The notes under the pieces are model-generated. The model did no database searches. It was not told the DNA's origin and worked only from the letters and a program-made list of their open reading frames with translations. DNA of 64,000 nucleotides from Catenovulum agarivorans YM01 (GTDB lineage: Bacteria > Pseudomonadota > Gammaproteobacteria > Enterobacterales > Alteromonadaceae). Each line of letters begins with the position of its first letter. Position 1 is the first letter of the stretch. Below are positions 44,974-52,953 of this stretch, piece by piece. The position numbers and the translations under genes are program-made. The DNA lies in NCBI RefSeq assembly GCF_000281085.1, contig NZ_AJWM01000076.1, positions 1 to 64,000 of the forward strand. The letters run 5' to 3'.

Positions 44974-47586
44974 ATGTTTAATTTAAATCAACAAAAAGTA
45001 GCTTTAAGGATGAACTTAATCAAGGCATTGGCGATTGGCGCAACTGCTGGTTTGCTTGGTGCTTGTTCTGCAGCAAATGACGACGACACTGCAACTGATG
45101 GCGCTAAAAAGCAAGCGCTTTCAGATACCAGTGTGGCTAAAGTAACTTGGCCAAATGCCAATACAAAACTTAAACGCGATCCTGCGGTAGAAAAACAAGT
45201 TGCTGAAATTTTAGCTGGCATGACGCTTGAACAAAAAGTTGCGCAAATGGTTCAGCCAGAAATTGGTTATTTAACCCTAGAGCAAATGCGTAAATATGGT
45301 TTTGGTTCGTATTTAAATGGCGGTAATACTGCGCCATATGGCAATAAAACTGCGACCCCGCAGGAATGGCTAAAATACGCGGATGAAATGTATGAAGCTT
45401 CTACCGACGACTCAATAGATGGCAGCACTATTCCTGCTATTTGGGGCACAGATGCTATGCATGGGCATAGTAATGTATCCGGCACCACCTTGTTCCCGCA
45501 CAACATAGGTTTAGGTGCGATGAACAACCCTGAGTTGATCCGTAAAATCGGTGATGCTACCGCTAAAGAGGTATCTGTAACTGGTATTGAGTGGAGCTTT
45601 GCACCTACTGTGGCAGTGGTTCAAGATGATAGATGGGGTCGTACTTACGAAAGTTACTCGGAAAAACCTGAAATAGTTAAAGCTTATGCGACCGCTATGG
45701 TTGAGGGGATTCAAGGCGAAATAGGTGTAGATTTTTTACAAGGTTATCGCCGAATTGCCACAGCTAAACACTTTGTGGGTGATGGTGGTACATTAAATGG
45801 CATCGACCGTGGTGACACCATTGCTAGCGAAGAGCGCATGCGCGATATTCACGCAGCGGGTTATTTCACTGCAATTGAAGCGGGTGTGCAATCGGTAATG
45901 GCTTCGTTTAATTCGTGGAAAGGCAAGCGCCTGCACGGTCATAAATACTTATTAACTGACGTATTAAAAGAACAAATGGGCTTCGACGGTTTTGTTGTAT
46001 CAGACTGGAACGGTCACAAATTTGTTGATGGTTGTGATTTAGAGCAATGCGCTAACGCGATTAACGCTGGTGTTGACGTACTTATGGTACCAGAGCACTA
46101 CGAAGCTTTTTACCACAATACTATCGCGCAAGTGAAAAGCGGTGAAATTCCGATGGCGCGTATTGATGACGCGGTTACGCGTTTTTTACGCGCCAAAGTG
46201 CGTTGGGGATTATTTGAAAAAGGCAAACCATCTACCCGCATTCTTGCGAATGATTTATCTGTATTTGGTGCAAAACCACACAGAGAAATAGCCCGCCAAG
46301 CGGTACGCGAATCGCTCGTTTTACTAAAAAACAATCAGCAGATTTTACCGCTAGATCCTAAGCAAAAAATTCTAATCGCCGGGGATGCTGCCGACAATAT
46401 GGCAAAACAAGCAGGTGGTTGGAGTGTCTCATGGCAAGGCACTGACAATACTAATGAAGATTTCCCTGGTGCAACAACCGTTTATGCAGGTTTGAAAACC
46501 GCTATTGAAAACGCAGGTGGTAAAGTTGAATTTGATGTAGCAGGCAACTATCAAACTAAACCTGATGTAGCAGTTGTGGTCATAGGTGAACCCCCATATG
46601 CTGAATGGTTTGGGGATATCCAATACATTGAATACCAAAAACAAAATAAAGCTGACTTAGCTTTATTGAAAAAACTTAAAGCAGATGGCATACCTGTTGT
46701 AACCGTGTTTATTACGGGTCGTCCACTTTGGATGAATAAAGAAATAAATATGTCGGATGCATTTGTCGCTGCTTGGTTGCCAGGCTCTGAAGGCCAAGGT
46801 GTTGCCGATGTTATTTTGACAAAAGCCAATGGTGAGATTAATTACGACTTTAAAGGCAAACTTTCATTCTCATGGCCTAAGTTTGATAGCCAAGTTGTGT
46901 TAAATCCACATGATGAAAACTATGATCCATTGTTTGCTTACGGATTTGGTTTAACCTATCAAGACAAAGTTGAATTAGCCAAATTGGATGAAACCTCTCG
47001 TGTTAAAACACAAAAATCAACTGATATGGGCTATGCACTTTTCTATCGTCAATTAGCGCCAGAATTAAATTGGGTGTTGGGTGACAAAACAAATTGGTCA
47101 GTGATTGTTAATGGCCCAGCTGGTACCACTGAAAAGAGTGAAAACTTAACAGTTCAAGGCATTAACTTAGCTTACCAAGAAGATGCGCGTAAGTTTGTAT
47201 GGGCAGGTGGCGCAGACGCCGCGGCTAAATTGGCTTACAACGGCCAGCAAGATATGGCTGAATTTGTTGAAGCTGACAGCGTATTTAACTTTGACTTGCG
47301 CATTGATAAGTTTGCTTCTGCTAAAGTGACCATGGGGTTATTCTGCCAGACTGAACAAACGGGCTGTGCAAGTGAACTGGATATAACTGATTTTATCAAC
47401 CAACAAAAAGTCGGCCACTGGGTTAATGTATCAGTTGATGTAAGTTGTTTAGCGGGTACTGATAAAGTTAGCTCAGTTAAAACCGCATGGAAAGTACAAA
47501 CTGCTGGTGAATTAGGTTTAGCTGTATCGAACTTGGCTATTCAAAAAGCGGATGGCAAAAAAGCACAATTTAGCGTGTGTAACTAG
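44974..47586 (+). CDS. GH3 exo-beta-glucosidase lipoprotein
   Basis: 870-aa glycoside hydrolase family 3 enzyme, releasing glucose from the non-reducing end of beta-glucans. The signal peptide ends LLGACS (Cys31), so it is a lipoprotein. The ATG at 44974 has GGTGAGG three to four bases upstream, and the inner ATG at 45010 has no proper spacing. The GH3 N-terminal barrel (about 75-410) carries KHFVGDGG and the nucleophile in VVSDWNG. The (alpha/beta)6 domain follows (about 430-650), and a C-terminal galactose-binding-like domain (about 690-860) is as in ExoP-type enzymes. The divergent Nudix regulator probably controls it. Confidence 0.92.
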   Translation: MFNLNQQKVALRMNLIKALAIGATAGLLGACSAANDDDTATDGAKKQALSDTSVAKVTWPNANTKLKRDPAVEKQVAEILAGMTLEQKVAQMVQPEIGYLTLEQMRKYGFGSYLNGGNTAPYGNKTATPQEWLKYADEMYEASTDDSIDGSTIPAIWGTDAMHGHSNVSGTTLFPHNIGLGAMNNPELIRKIGDATAKEVSVTGIEWSFAPTVAVVQDDRWGRTYESYSEKPEIVKAYATAMVEGIQGEIGVDFLQGYRRIATAKHFVGDGGTLNGIDRGDTIASEERMRDIHAAGYFTAIEAGVQSVMASFNSWKGKRLHGHKYLLTDVLKEQMGFDGFVVSDWNGHKFVDGCDLEQCANAINAGVDVLMVPEHYEAFYHNTIAQVKSGEIPMARIDDAVTRFLRAKVRWGLFEKGKPSTRILANDLSVFGAKPHREIARQAVRESLVLLKNNQQILPLDPKQKILIAGDAADNMAKQAGGWSVSWQGTDNTNEDFPGATTVYAGLKTAIENAGGKVEFDVAGNYQTKPDVAVVVIGEPPYAEWFGDIQYIEYQKQNKADLALLKKLKADGIPVVTVFITGRPLWMNKEINMSDAFVAAWLPGSEGQGVADVILTKANGEINYDFKGKLSFSWPKFDSQVVLNPHDENYDPLFAYGFGLTYQDKVELAKLDETSRVKTQKSTDMGYALFYRQLAPELNWVLGDKTNWSVIVNGPAGTTEKSENLTVQGINLAYQEDARKFVWAGGADAAAKLAYNGQQDMAEFVEADSVFNFDLRIDKFASAKVTMGLFCQTEQTGCASELDITDFINQQKVGHWVNVSVDVSCLAGTDKVSSVKTAWKVQTAGELGLAVSNLAIQKADGKKAQFSVCN

Positions 47587-47616
47587 TAATATAGACGAAT
47601 CGCAAGGATGCGAATG

Positions 47617-47954
47617 TTTCAGTGCACTATAGACGCAAATCACTAGAGCATAACTTTCGCAAAAACTCTTCAAGTACATCCATGTAAGCTTGGACTTTTC
47701 ATCCATGAAAAGTACATTTTGCTCTAAGTTATCGCTCTAGCACTTTGCTCGATATCTTGTGAAAAACACCCAGGCAGTCATCTTTGTCGACGACGGTTTT
47801 AGCAGCAATATAAGTGTTTGATAGAGTTAACTCGAATGCTGATTTTCTAAAACTTCAAACGTCTTGGATGACGTTTGGGAGCGTCCAGGACGGATTTACT
47901 GCGTTTTTAGAAAATTATGCTTCGAGTTAGCTTGATTGCACATAGCTGAAGCAC
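47617..47954. repeat. B-A composite repeat unit 1
   Basis: A B palindrome (47643-47740, CTAGAGCATAACTTTCGC... to ...GTTATCGCTCTAG) and an A palindrome (47827-47934, CTCGAATGCTGATTTTCT... to ...TTATGCTTCGAG) are joined by an approximately 85-bp spacer. Unit 2 follows directly in tandem, and unit 3 at 51.2 kb is nearly identical. Confidence 0.85.
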
Positions 47955-48377
47955 TTCAGATTCAGTGCTCTATAAACGCAAATTACTAGAGCATAACTTT
48001 CGCAAAACCGTTTTTCATATTTTATAAATCAATGTCGCCTGTTCATCCGTGAAGGTGAGGCCCTGTCGTCATCCCTGACTCCACCTCTTTCAGCTGCGAA
48101 GCGGTGCTTCGGTCTTCAATCGCCCCTGAAAAGTACATTTTGCTCTAAGTTATCGCTCTAGCACTTCGCTCAATATCATGTGTATCCTCACCTAAATGGT
48201 CGTCTTTTTTTGAGATGGTTTCAGCAGCAATATAAGTGTTTGATAGAGCTGACTCGAATGCTGATTTTCTAAAACTTCAAACGTCTGGGATGACGTTTGG
48301 GAGCGTCCAAGGATGGATTTACCGCGTTTTTAGAAAATTATGCTTCGAGTTGGCTTGATTGCACATAGCTGAAGCGC
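47955..48377. repeat. B-A composite repeat unit 2, with inserted module
   Basis: Tandem copy of unit 1. Its B palindrome (47986-48161) is enlarged by about 75 bp holding CTGTCGTCATCCCTGACTCC and GTGCTTCGGTCTTC, the module also present in A3 at 40 kb. The A palindrome (48248-48356) is of standard form. Spacer and flanks match unit 1 except for local changes. Confidence 0.82.
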
Positions 48378-48391
48378 TTTAAGTAAATGCT

Positions 48392-50104
48392 CTATATATG
48401 GTCGAGAATTGGTGACCAAGCAATAGTTTGTTGTGCCGATGTTAAAGCCATTGTTGGTTGCTCTTGTGCATAGGTATTTAATAACTCTTGCGCCACTTCA
48501 TCAGCTGATTCGGTATTACCTAAATTGATTAACAGTGCATGTTGCATGTTTAATAGATTTTGTCGTTCACCTGCTTTGTTTAAAAACAAGCGGGCTTCTA
48601 CTATTTGTAGCGCTTGTTCATACTGATAGTTTTCTGCATATACCAAAGCGACAAGTTGTAAGGTCCCAAGCTTGGAACGAGGGGAGACTAAATCAAAAGT
48701 ATTGGTTATTTCGAGTGCTTTCTCTGGATTGTCTAATTTTAAATAAGCCGTCGCTAAATGATGACGATAAAATAATGGAATCACATTAATATCTGTACCG
48801 TATCGATTAGAAATCAACTCGACTATCTGTTGATTTTTTCCTTGCTGCTGCAACAAAAAATGCTGGATTGAAGTTACTTGCATCAAGAGTCGGCGTTCTT
48901 GTGAAGGTGATAAACTAGGTCGATTGCTTAGCCATGTTTCGATATCTGTGTAAGTTTGGTCAAGCTGGCTAACATCAGGATTAAGTGAATTTTTGCTTAA
49001 TTCAACTAATGTTTTTAATTGCTGATTGTAAGCCCTGTTTTCCGCAACATCTTCCAAATAAATAGACATTAATTGATTCGGTTGTTTTTGCGCTTTTAAT
49101 TGGATAGCTAGTTGCTGCAGTGCTTGGTAACTAGACTCAGCAGTTGTACTATTTATATGCGCACTTGCCAGCGAACAGATAAATATACTGGCTGATGCAA
49201 TACCTAAGTATTTCACTTTCATGGTTTTCTCCTTGTTAAGCGACTTCAGCCGCTGAATGTTGTTACTGCGGTTGCTTTCAATGGTTGAAATGTAGTTCAG
49301 GCTAGTGTTTGACCCTACGGGTGAAGATTGCACTAACATGATTTGGGCTAAATCTAAGCTATATCTTTCGTTTTTTATTTTGTAGCAGGTTTCATCGCAG
49401 CTGAACTCAATGAGTAATGTGATTTGTTGTACCAGCAGTTGTACTAACGGGTTCCAGAAAAATAATCTTGCACTAAATGCACAAACCCATTTCTTTGCTG
49501 GATCAAAATGGCGTATGTGCGTCAGCTCGTGCAGTAAGATGCTATGAATTTGCTCTGACTGAACGGATTTTTCATTTAACCAAATAACTGGGTGTATAAC
49601 GCCTGTTGTCATCCCTGCTGGGGCATCTGGGCTCACCGATAGTTTGATCTCTCTGCGACTGAAACTAGTTGATGTAAAGTTATGTAAGCTTAATAGTTCA
49701 TCAGCGTTGTGCGCGCCGTAACTTAGTTTGTTCAAGTAATTACGATAATTAATCAGGTCAAGTACAAATAATGCAGTACCAATGGTGAATAGAATTTTTA
49801 GTACCAGCTCAAGATTTATAATATTGACGAGCTGCCAGCCATCGCTTTGAACTGTGTGTGATAATTGCGAATTAGCGCTGCTAGTCGAATTATCGACCGG
49901 TAAATAGCTATAGATATTTAGTGGTTCAGGCACTGCTAATATAGGTTGTTGCAGTGGTAACTCAATTAAACTCCATGGGATAAACCAACTTAGTAAAGCG
50001 ACCATCAGTACGGCTAGGCGTAATTTAGCTGGAGATTGCGTTAGTAGCTTAGCTGTTAGTAATAGCAAGATACTGATAATCGAATTAGTGATTAAATAGT
50101 CCAT
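48392..50104 (-). CDS. BlaR1/MecR1-like M56 metallopeptidase sensor
   Basis: 570-aa membrane protein. N-terminal membrane segments (about 5-50 and 98-120) precede a cytoplasmic M56 zinc protease with HELTH (His192, Glu193, His196). A further hydrophobic segment follows at about 300-320. In BlaR1 the C-terminus is a penicillin-binding sensor; here the C-terminal approximately 240 residues lack SxxK-type motifs and look like helical TPR-type repeats (ALEITNTFDLVSPRSKLGTL). It overlaps the repressor gene by one base (TAATG), so the two are coupled. The signal is probably not a beta-lactam. Confidence 0.85.
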   Translation of the reverse strand: MDYLITNSIISILLLLTAKLLTQSPAKLRLAVLMVALLSWFIPWSLIELPLQQPILAVPEPLNIYSYLPVDNSTSSANSQLSHTVQSDGWQLVNIINLELVLKILFTIGTALFVLDLINYRNYLNKLSYGAHNADELLSLHNFTSTSFSRREIKLSVSPDAPAGMTTGVIHPVIWLNEKSVQSEQIHSILLHELTHIRHFDPAKKWVCAFSARLFFWNPLVQLLVQQITLLIEFSCDETCYKIKNERYSLDLAQIMLVQSSPVGSNTSLNYISTIESNRSNNIQRLKSLNKEKTMKVKYLGIASASIFICSLASAHINSTTAESSYQALQQLAIQLKAQKQPNQLMSIYLEDVAENRAYNQQLKTLVELSKNSLNPDVSQLDQTYTDIETWLSNRPSLSPSQERRLLMQVTSIQHFLLQQQGKNQQIVELISNRYGTDINVIPLFYRHHLATAYLKLDNPEKALEITNTFDLVSPRSKLGTLQLVALVYAENYQYEQALQIVEARLFLNKAGERQNLLNMQHALLINLGNTESADEVAQELLNTYAQEQPTMALTSAQQTIAWSPILDHI

Positions 50105-50484
50105 TATTTTTTATCCAATTTAGCCTTCTTTTCATTTAAATACTGCTGTAAATATTCGATGTCTTCAGCCGACAATTTGTCATCTTCAATTAGGTGCGTG
50201 ATTAAGTTGCCGGTTTTGCCTGCAAAGAAGCGTTTAATAAAATTAGGTAAAACTGAAGACGTTAAAGATTCCTGCGTCACAGCTGCTTCGAATACTAAAG
50301 CCCGTCCTTGTTTACCCGTACGTTTAATTGCTTGTTTTTCTTCGAGGCGATCAATTATGGTTTTAACTGTGTTGTAAGCTACGTCTTTATCTTGGCAGAT
50401 CCACTGATGGATTTGTTTGGCGGAGCATTCGCCTTGCTGCCAAAAATATTTCATTACATCTAATTCGAAATCACTTAATTTCAT
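50104..50484 (-). CDS. BlaI/MecI-family repressor
   Basis: 126-aa winged-helix repressor. The helix-turn-helix (about 15-70) has KQIHQWICQDKDVAYNTVKTI, and the C-terminal helices carry the dimerisation region where BlaR-type proteases cut. AGGAGA precedes the ATG. The start lies beside a 59-bp perfect palindrome holding two ACTACAnnTGTAGT-type dyads, the TACA/TGTA form known for this family. It probably represses its own operon until cleaved through the M56 sensor. Confidence 0.9.
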   Translation of the reverse strand: MKLSDFELDVMKYFWQQGECSAKQIHQWICQDKDVAYNTVKTIIDRLEEKQAIKRTGKQGRALVFEAAVTQESLTSSVLPNFIKRFFAGKTGNLITHLIEDDKLSAEDIEYLQQYLNEKKAKLDKK

Positions 50485-50490
50485 TATGTC

Positions 50491-50549
50491 TCCTATATAA
50501 AACTACATTTGTAGTTAATAATTAACTACAAATGTAGTTTTATATAGGA
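50491..50549. promoter_or_regulatory. 59-bp perfect palindromic operator
   Basis: Left arm 50491-50519 and right arm 50521-50549 are perfectly complementary around A50520. Each arm holds one dyad: ACTACATTTGTAGT (50502-50515) and ACTACAAATGTAGT (50525-50538). Both fit BlaI/MecI operators. The palindrome reaches the Shine-Dalgarno sequence of the repressor gene on one side. Confidence 0.85.
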
Positions 50550-50638
50550 GCAGTGTCAATAGAAATGTTCGAAATATATACAATTTTTTACTTGGGCTTT
50601 TATTCACTGGTAGCGTTAGTATATCTTTTGTACTAAAC

Positions 50639-50658
50639 TGTACGACAGTTCCGTACGA
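50639..50658. promoter_or_regulatory. Candidate autoregulatory site of the toxin-antitoxin operon
   Basis: TGTACGA and CGTACGA are spaced 13 bp apart start to start, both containing the palindromic GTAC core, and end 16 bp before the antitoxin ATG. YefM-type antitoxins bind TGTACA-like sites at their own promoter. Confidence 0.45.
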
Positions 50659-50673
50659 AATATTGGGTTGGTT

Positions 50674-50946
50674 ATGAATAGCATAAGCATTAATCAGTTT
50701 AGAGATAACTTAAAATCTTGTGTTGATAAAACTGTTAGTGAGCATGAGCCTTTGCGAGTAACAAGGCGTGCGGGTGATGACTTTGTTGTAATGAGTGCAG
50801 ACGATTGGGAGCGAGAGCAAGAAACTTTACACGTGCTGCAAAGTAGCAGTTTAATGCAACAAATAGCGGAATCGCTGCAAACTCACAGCAATAAACAAGG
50901 TTATAAACCAACTAAAGAGCAATTAGATGAGATCACTAATCTTTGA
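50674..50946 (+). CDS. yefM: Antitoxin of the Phd/YefM family
   Basis: 90-aa antitoxin. The N-terminal fold has ISINQFRDNLKSCVDKT and the RVTRRAGDDFVVMSADDWE stretch typical of YefM. The C-terminus is the toxin-binding tail. The ATG at 50674 is preferred to an upstream TTG. It overlaps the toxin frame by 20 bases, as usual in this operon. It should neutralise a YoeB/Txe-type mRNA endonuclease and repress the operon. Confidence 0.88.
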   Translation: MNSISINQFRDNLKSCVDKTVSEHEPLRVTRRAGDDFVVMSADDWEREQETLHVLQSSSLMQQIAESLQTHSNKQGYKPTKEQLDEITNL

Positions 50947-51200
50947 AGGCAAGACTTGGTTGGTTTATGAGCAATTGAGAGAAAAAGACAAAAAATTACA
51001 CAAGTCTTTGTGCAAAGTATTAAAAGAAATGCTCAGATCCGACCCCCCCCGCCACAGGACTAGGCAAACCAGAACCTTTAAAGCACAACTTGACTGGCTT
51101 GTGGTCTAAACGCATCTCACAAAAAGATCGACTGATATATAAATTTGACGACGAGTATATCTATATTTTCGCCATCGGCGGGCATTATGACGACCATTAA
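50927..51200 (+). pseudogene. yoeB: YoeB/Txe-family toxin, frameshifted in a run of eight C
   Basis: The frame starts MRSLIFEGKTWLVYEQ and reads as a YoeB-type ribosome-dependent mRNase for 38 codons, to the C8 run at 51043-51050. In that frame it then turns into a non-homologous tail ending at 51109. Removing one C restores the family C-terminus: GLGKPEPLKHNLTGLWS, then RISQKDRLIY and a terminal HYDDH, stopping at 51200. Catalytic-region residues (Glu of KPEP, Arg of DRLIY, His-Tyr of GGHY) lie in the restored part. It is either a true inactivation, a phase-variable tract, or a sequencing error. Confidence 0.85.
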
Positions 51201-51237
51201 AGCGTTATTGTTTGTAAATTTCTGCGGTGTTTTAGGT

Positions 51238-51567
51238 TCACTGCACTATACACGCAAATCACTAGAGCATAACTTTCGCAAAAACGCTGTAAGTACATCC
51301 ATGTAAGCTTGGACTTTTCATCCATGAAAAGTACATTTTGCTCTAAGTTATCGCTCTAGCACTTTGCTCGATATCTTGTGAATAAACACCAAGCAGTCAA
51401 ATTTGTCGACGACGGTTTCAGCAGCAATATGAGTGTTTGATAGAGCTGACTCGAATGCTGATTTTCTAAAACTTCAAACGTCTTGGGTGACGTTTGGGAG
51501 CGTCCAAGGATGGATTTACCGCGTTTTTAGAAAATTATGCTTCTAGTTAGCTTGATTGCACATTGCT
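51238..51567. repeat. B-A composite repeat unit 3
   Basis: B palindrome 51262-51359 and A palindrome 51444-51552, with the same spacer and flanks as unit 1. With units 1-2 it brackets the BlaR/BlaI and YefM/YoeB genes as direct repeats. Confidence 0.85.
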
Positions 51568-51592
51568 CTAGTGCGTTGTTTTACACAAACAA

Positions 51593-51620
51593 AAAAGCCG
51601 AATCTTTCGATTCGGCTTTT
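51593..51620 (-). terminator. Rho-independent terminator of purHD
   Basis: AAAAGCCGAATC (51593-51604) pairs with GATTCGGCTTTT (51609-51620) around TTTC. On the minus strand a T-run follows. Confidence 0.9.
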
Positions 51621-51645
51621 GCAGCATTAAATAACTGAAAATTAA

Positions 51646-52935
51646 TTATTTAGCTTGTTCACGCTCAATTGCACGATAAGCAATGTCGTCACGATATTGA
51701 ACATCTTGCCACTGAATTTGTTTAACTAATGCATATGCACGTTGTTGTGCTTCAGTCACGCTGTTACCTAATGCTGTCGCACACAATACGCGGCCACCGT
51801 TAGTTACAACTTTACCATTTTGCATTTCAGTACCCGCGTGGAATACTTTCTCGCCCGCAATTTCTTCTTTTGGTAAACCAGAAATTACATCACCTTTGTT
51901 GTATTTAGCAGGGTAACCGCCAGCGGCTAATACCACACCAACAGAAGCACGAGGGTCAAATTCAGCAGTTGCTTGGTCTAACTTACCTTCAGCACCAGCA
52001 ATACATAACTCAACTAAATCAGACTGCATACGCAACATAATAGGTTGAGTTTCTGGATCGCCAAATCGACAGTTATATTCAATCACTTTAGGTTGACCAT
52101 CTTCAGTGATCATTAAACCAGCGTATAAGAAACCAGTGTACTCGTTATCTTCTTTCGCCATACCTTCAACTGTTGGCAAAATAACTTGATCCATAATGCG
52201 TTGGAAAACTTCATCCGTTACAACTGGCGCCGGAGAGTATGCACCCATACCACCAGTGTTAGGGCCTTTGTCACCGTTTAATGCACGTTTGTGATCTTGG
52301 CTAGTTGCCATAGGTAGCACGTTTTTGCCGTCAACCATAACAATAAAGCTAGCTTCTTCACCAGTTAAAAACTCTTCGATAACAACACGGTTACCCGCAT
52401 CACCAAAAGCATTACCCGCAAGCATATCTTTAACTGCTGCTTTAGCTTCTTCAAGCTCCATAGCAACAATTACACCTTTACCCGCACACAAACCGTCTGC
52501 TTTGATAACAATTGGCGCACCAACTTTATCTAAATAAGCTAACGCTTGCTCCATATCAGTGAAAGTTTGATATTCAGCTGTAGGAATATTATGGCGAGCT
52601 AAAAAGTCTTTAGTGAAAGATTTAGAGCCTTCTAACTGAGCTGCTTTTTCAGTTGGGCCAAATACTTTTAAACCGGCTTCGCGAAACGCATCTACTACAC
52701 CAATAACTAATGGTGCTTCTGGGCCAACAATAGTTAACTCAACGTCATTGTCTTGAGCAAAAGCGACTAAAGCTTTGATGTCTTCAACCGCAATTGAAAC
52801 ATTGGTTAATTTTGGCTCTAACTCAGTACCTGCATTACCAGGAGCAACAAAAACTTGTTCAACTTTAGGAGATTGTGCGGCTTTCCACGCTAGTGCATGC
52901 TCGCGGCCGCCGCCACCAATTACTAATACTTTCAT
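51646..52935 (-). CDS. purD: Phosphoribosylamine-glycine ligase
   Basis: 429-aa ATP-grasp enzyme making GAR from phosphoribosylamine, glycine and ATP in purine synthesis. The start MKVLVIGGGGREHAL is the family signature. ATP-grasp motifs include VIKADGLCAGKGV and the metal-binding YNCRFGDPETQ near 290. The length matches the family (about 430). It follows purH by 18 bases in one operon and ends at a strong terminator. Confidence 0.97.
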   Translation of the reverse strand: MKVLVIGGGGREHALAWKAAQSPKVEQVFVAPGNAGTELEPKLTNVSIAVEDIKALVAFAQDNDVELTIVGPEAPLVIGVVDAFREAGLKVFGPTEKAAQLEGSKSFTKDFLARHNIPTAEYQTFTDMEQALAYLDKVGAPIVIKADGLCAGKGVIVAMELEEAKAAVKDMLAGNAFGDAGNRVVIEEFLTGEEASFIVMVDGKNVLPMATSQDHKRALNGDKGPNTGGMGAYSPAPVVTDEVFQRIMDQVILPTVEGMAKEDNEYTGFLYAGLMITEDGQPKVIEYNCRFGDPETQPIMLRMQSDLVELCIAGAEGKLDQATAEFDPRASVGVVLAAGGYPAKYNKGDVISGLPKEEIAGEKVFHAGTEMQNGKVVTNGGRVLCATALGNSVTEAQQRAYALVKQIQWQDVQYRDDIAYRAIEREQAK

Positions 52936-52953
52936 TTAAATATTCCTTTGTGC

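Noticed and set aside
50565-50636. 23-codon hydrophobic frame on the plus strand after the BlaI palindrome
   Set aside because: The AGGAG that the palindrome creates is 14 bases from the ATG, too far for initiation, and the peptide has no similarity to a known family.
47617-51567. Possible CRISPR array from regularly repeated units
   Set aside because: Units are ~330 bp, palindromic and not separated by short unique spacers; no cas gene is present.
47617-51567. Possible insertion sequence or composite transposon
   Set aside because: No transposase frame and no target-site duplication could be seen; the repeats are direct and intergenic.
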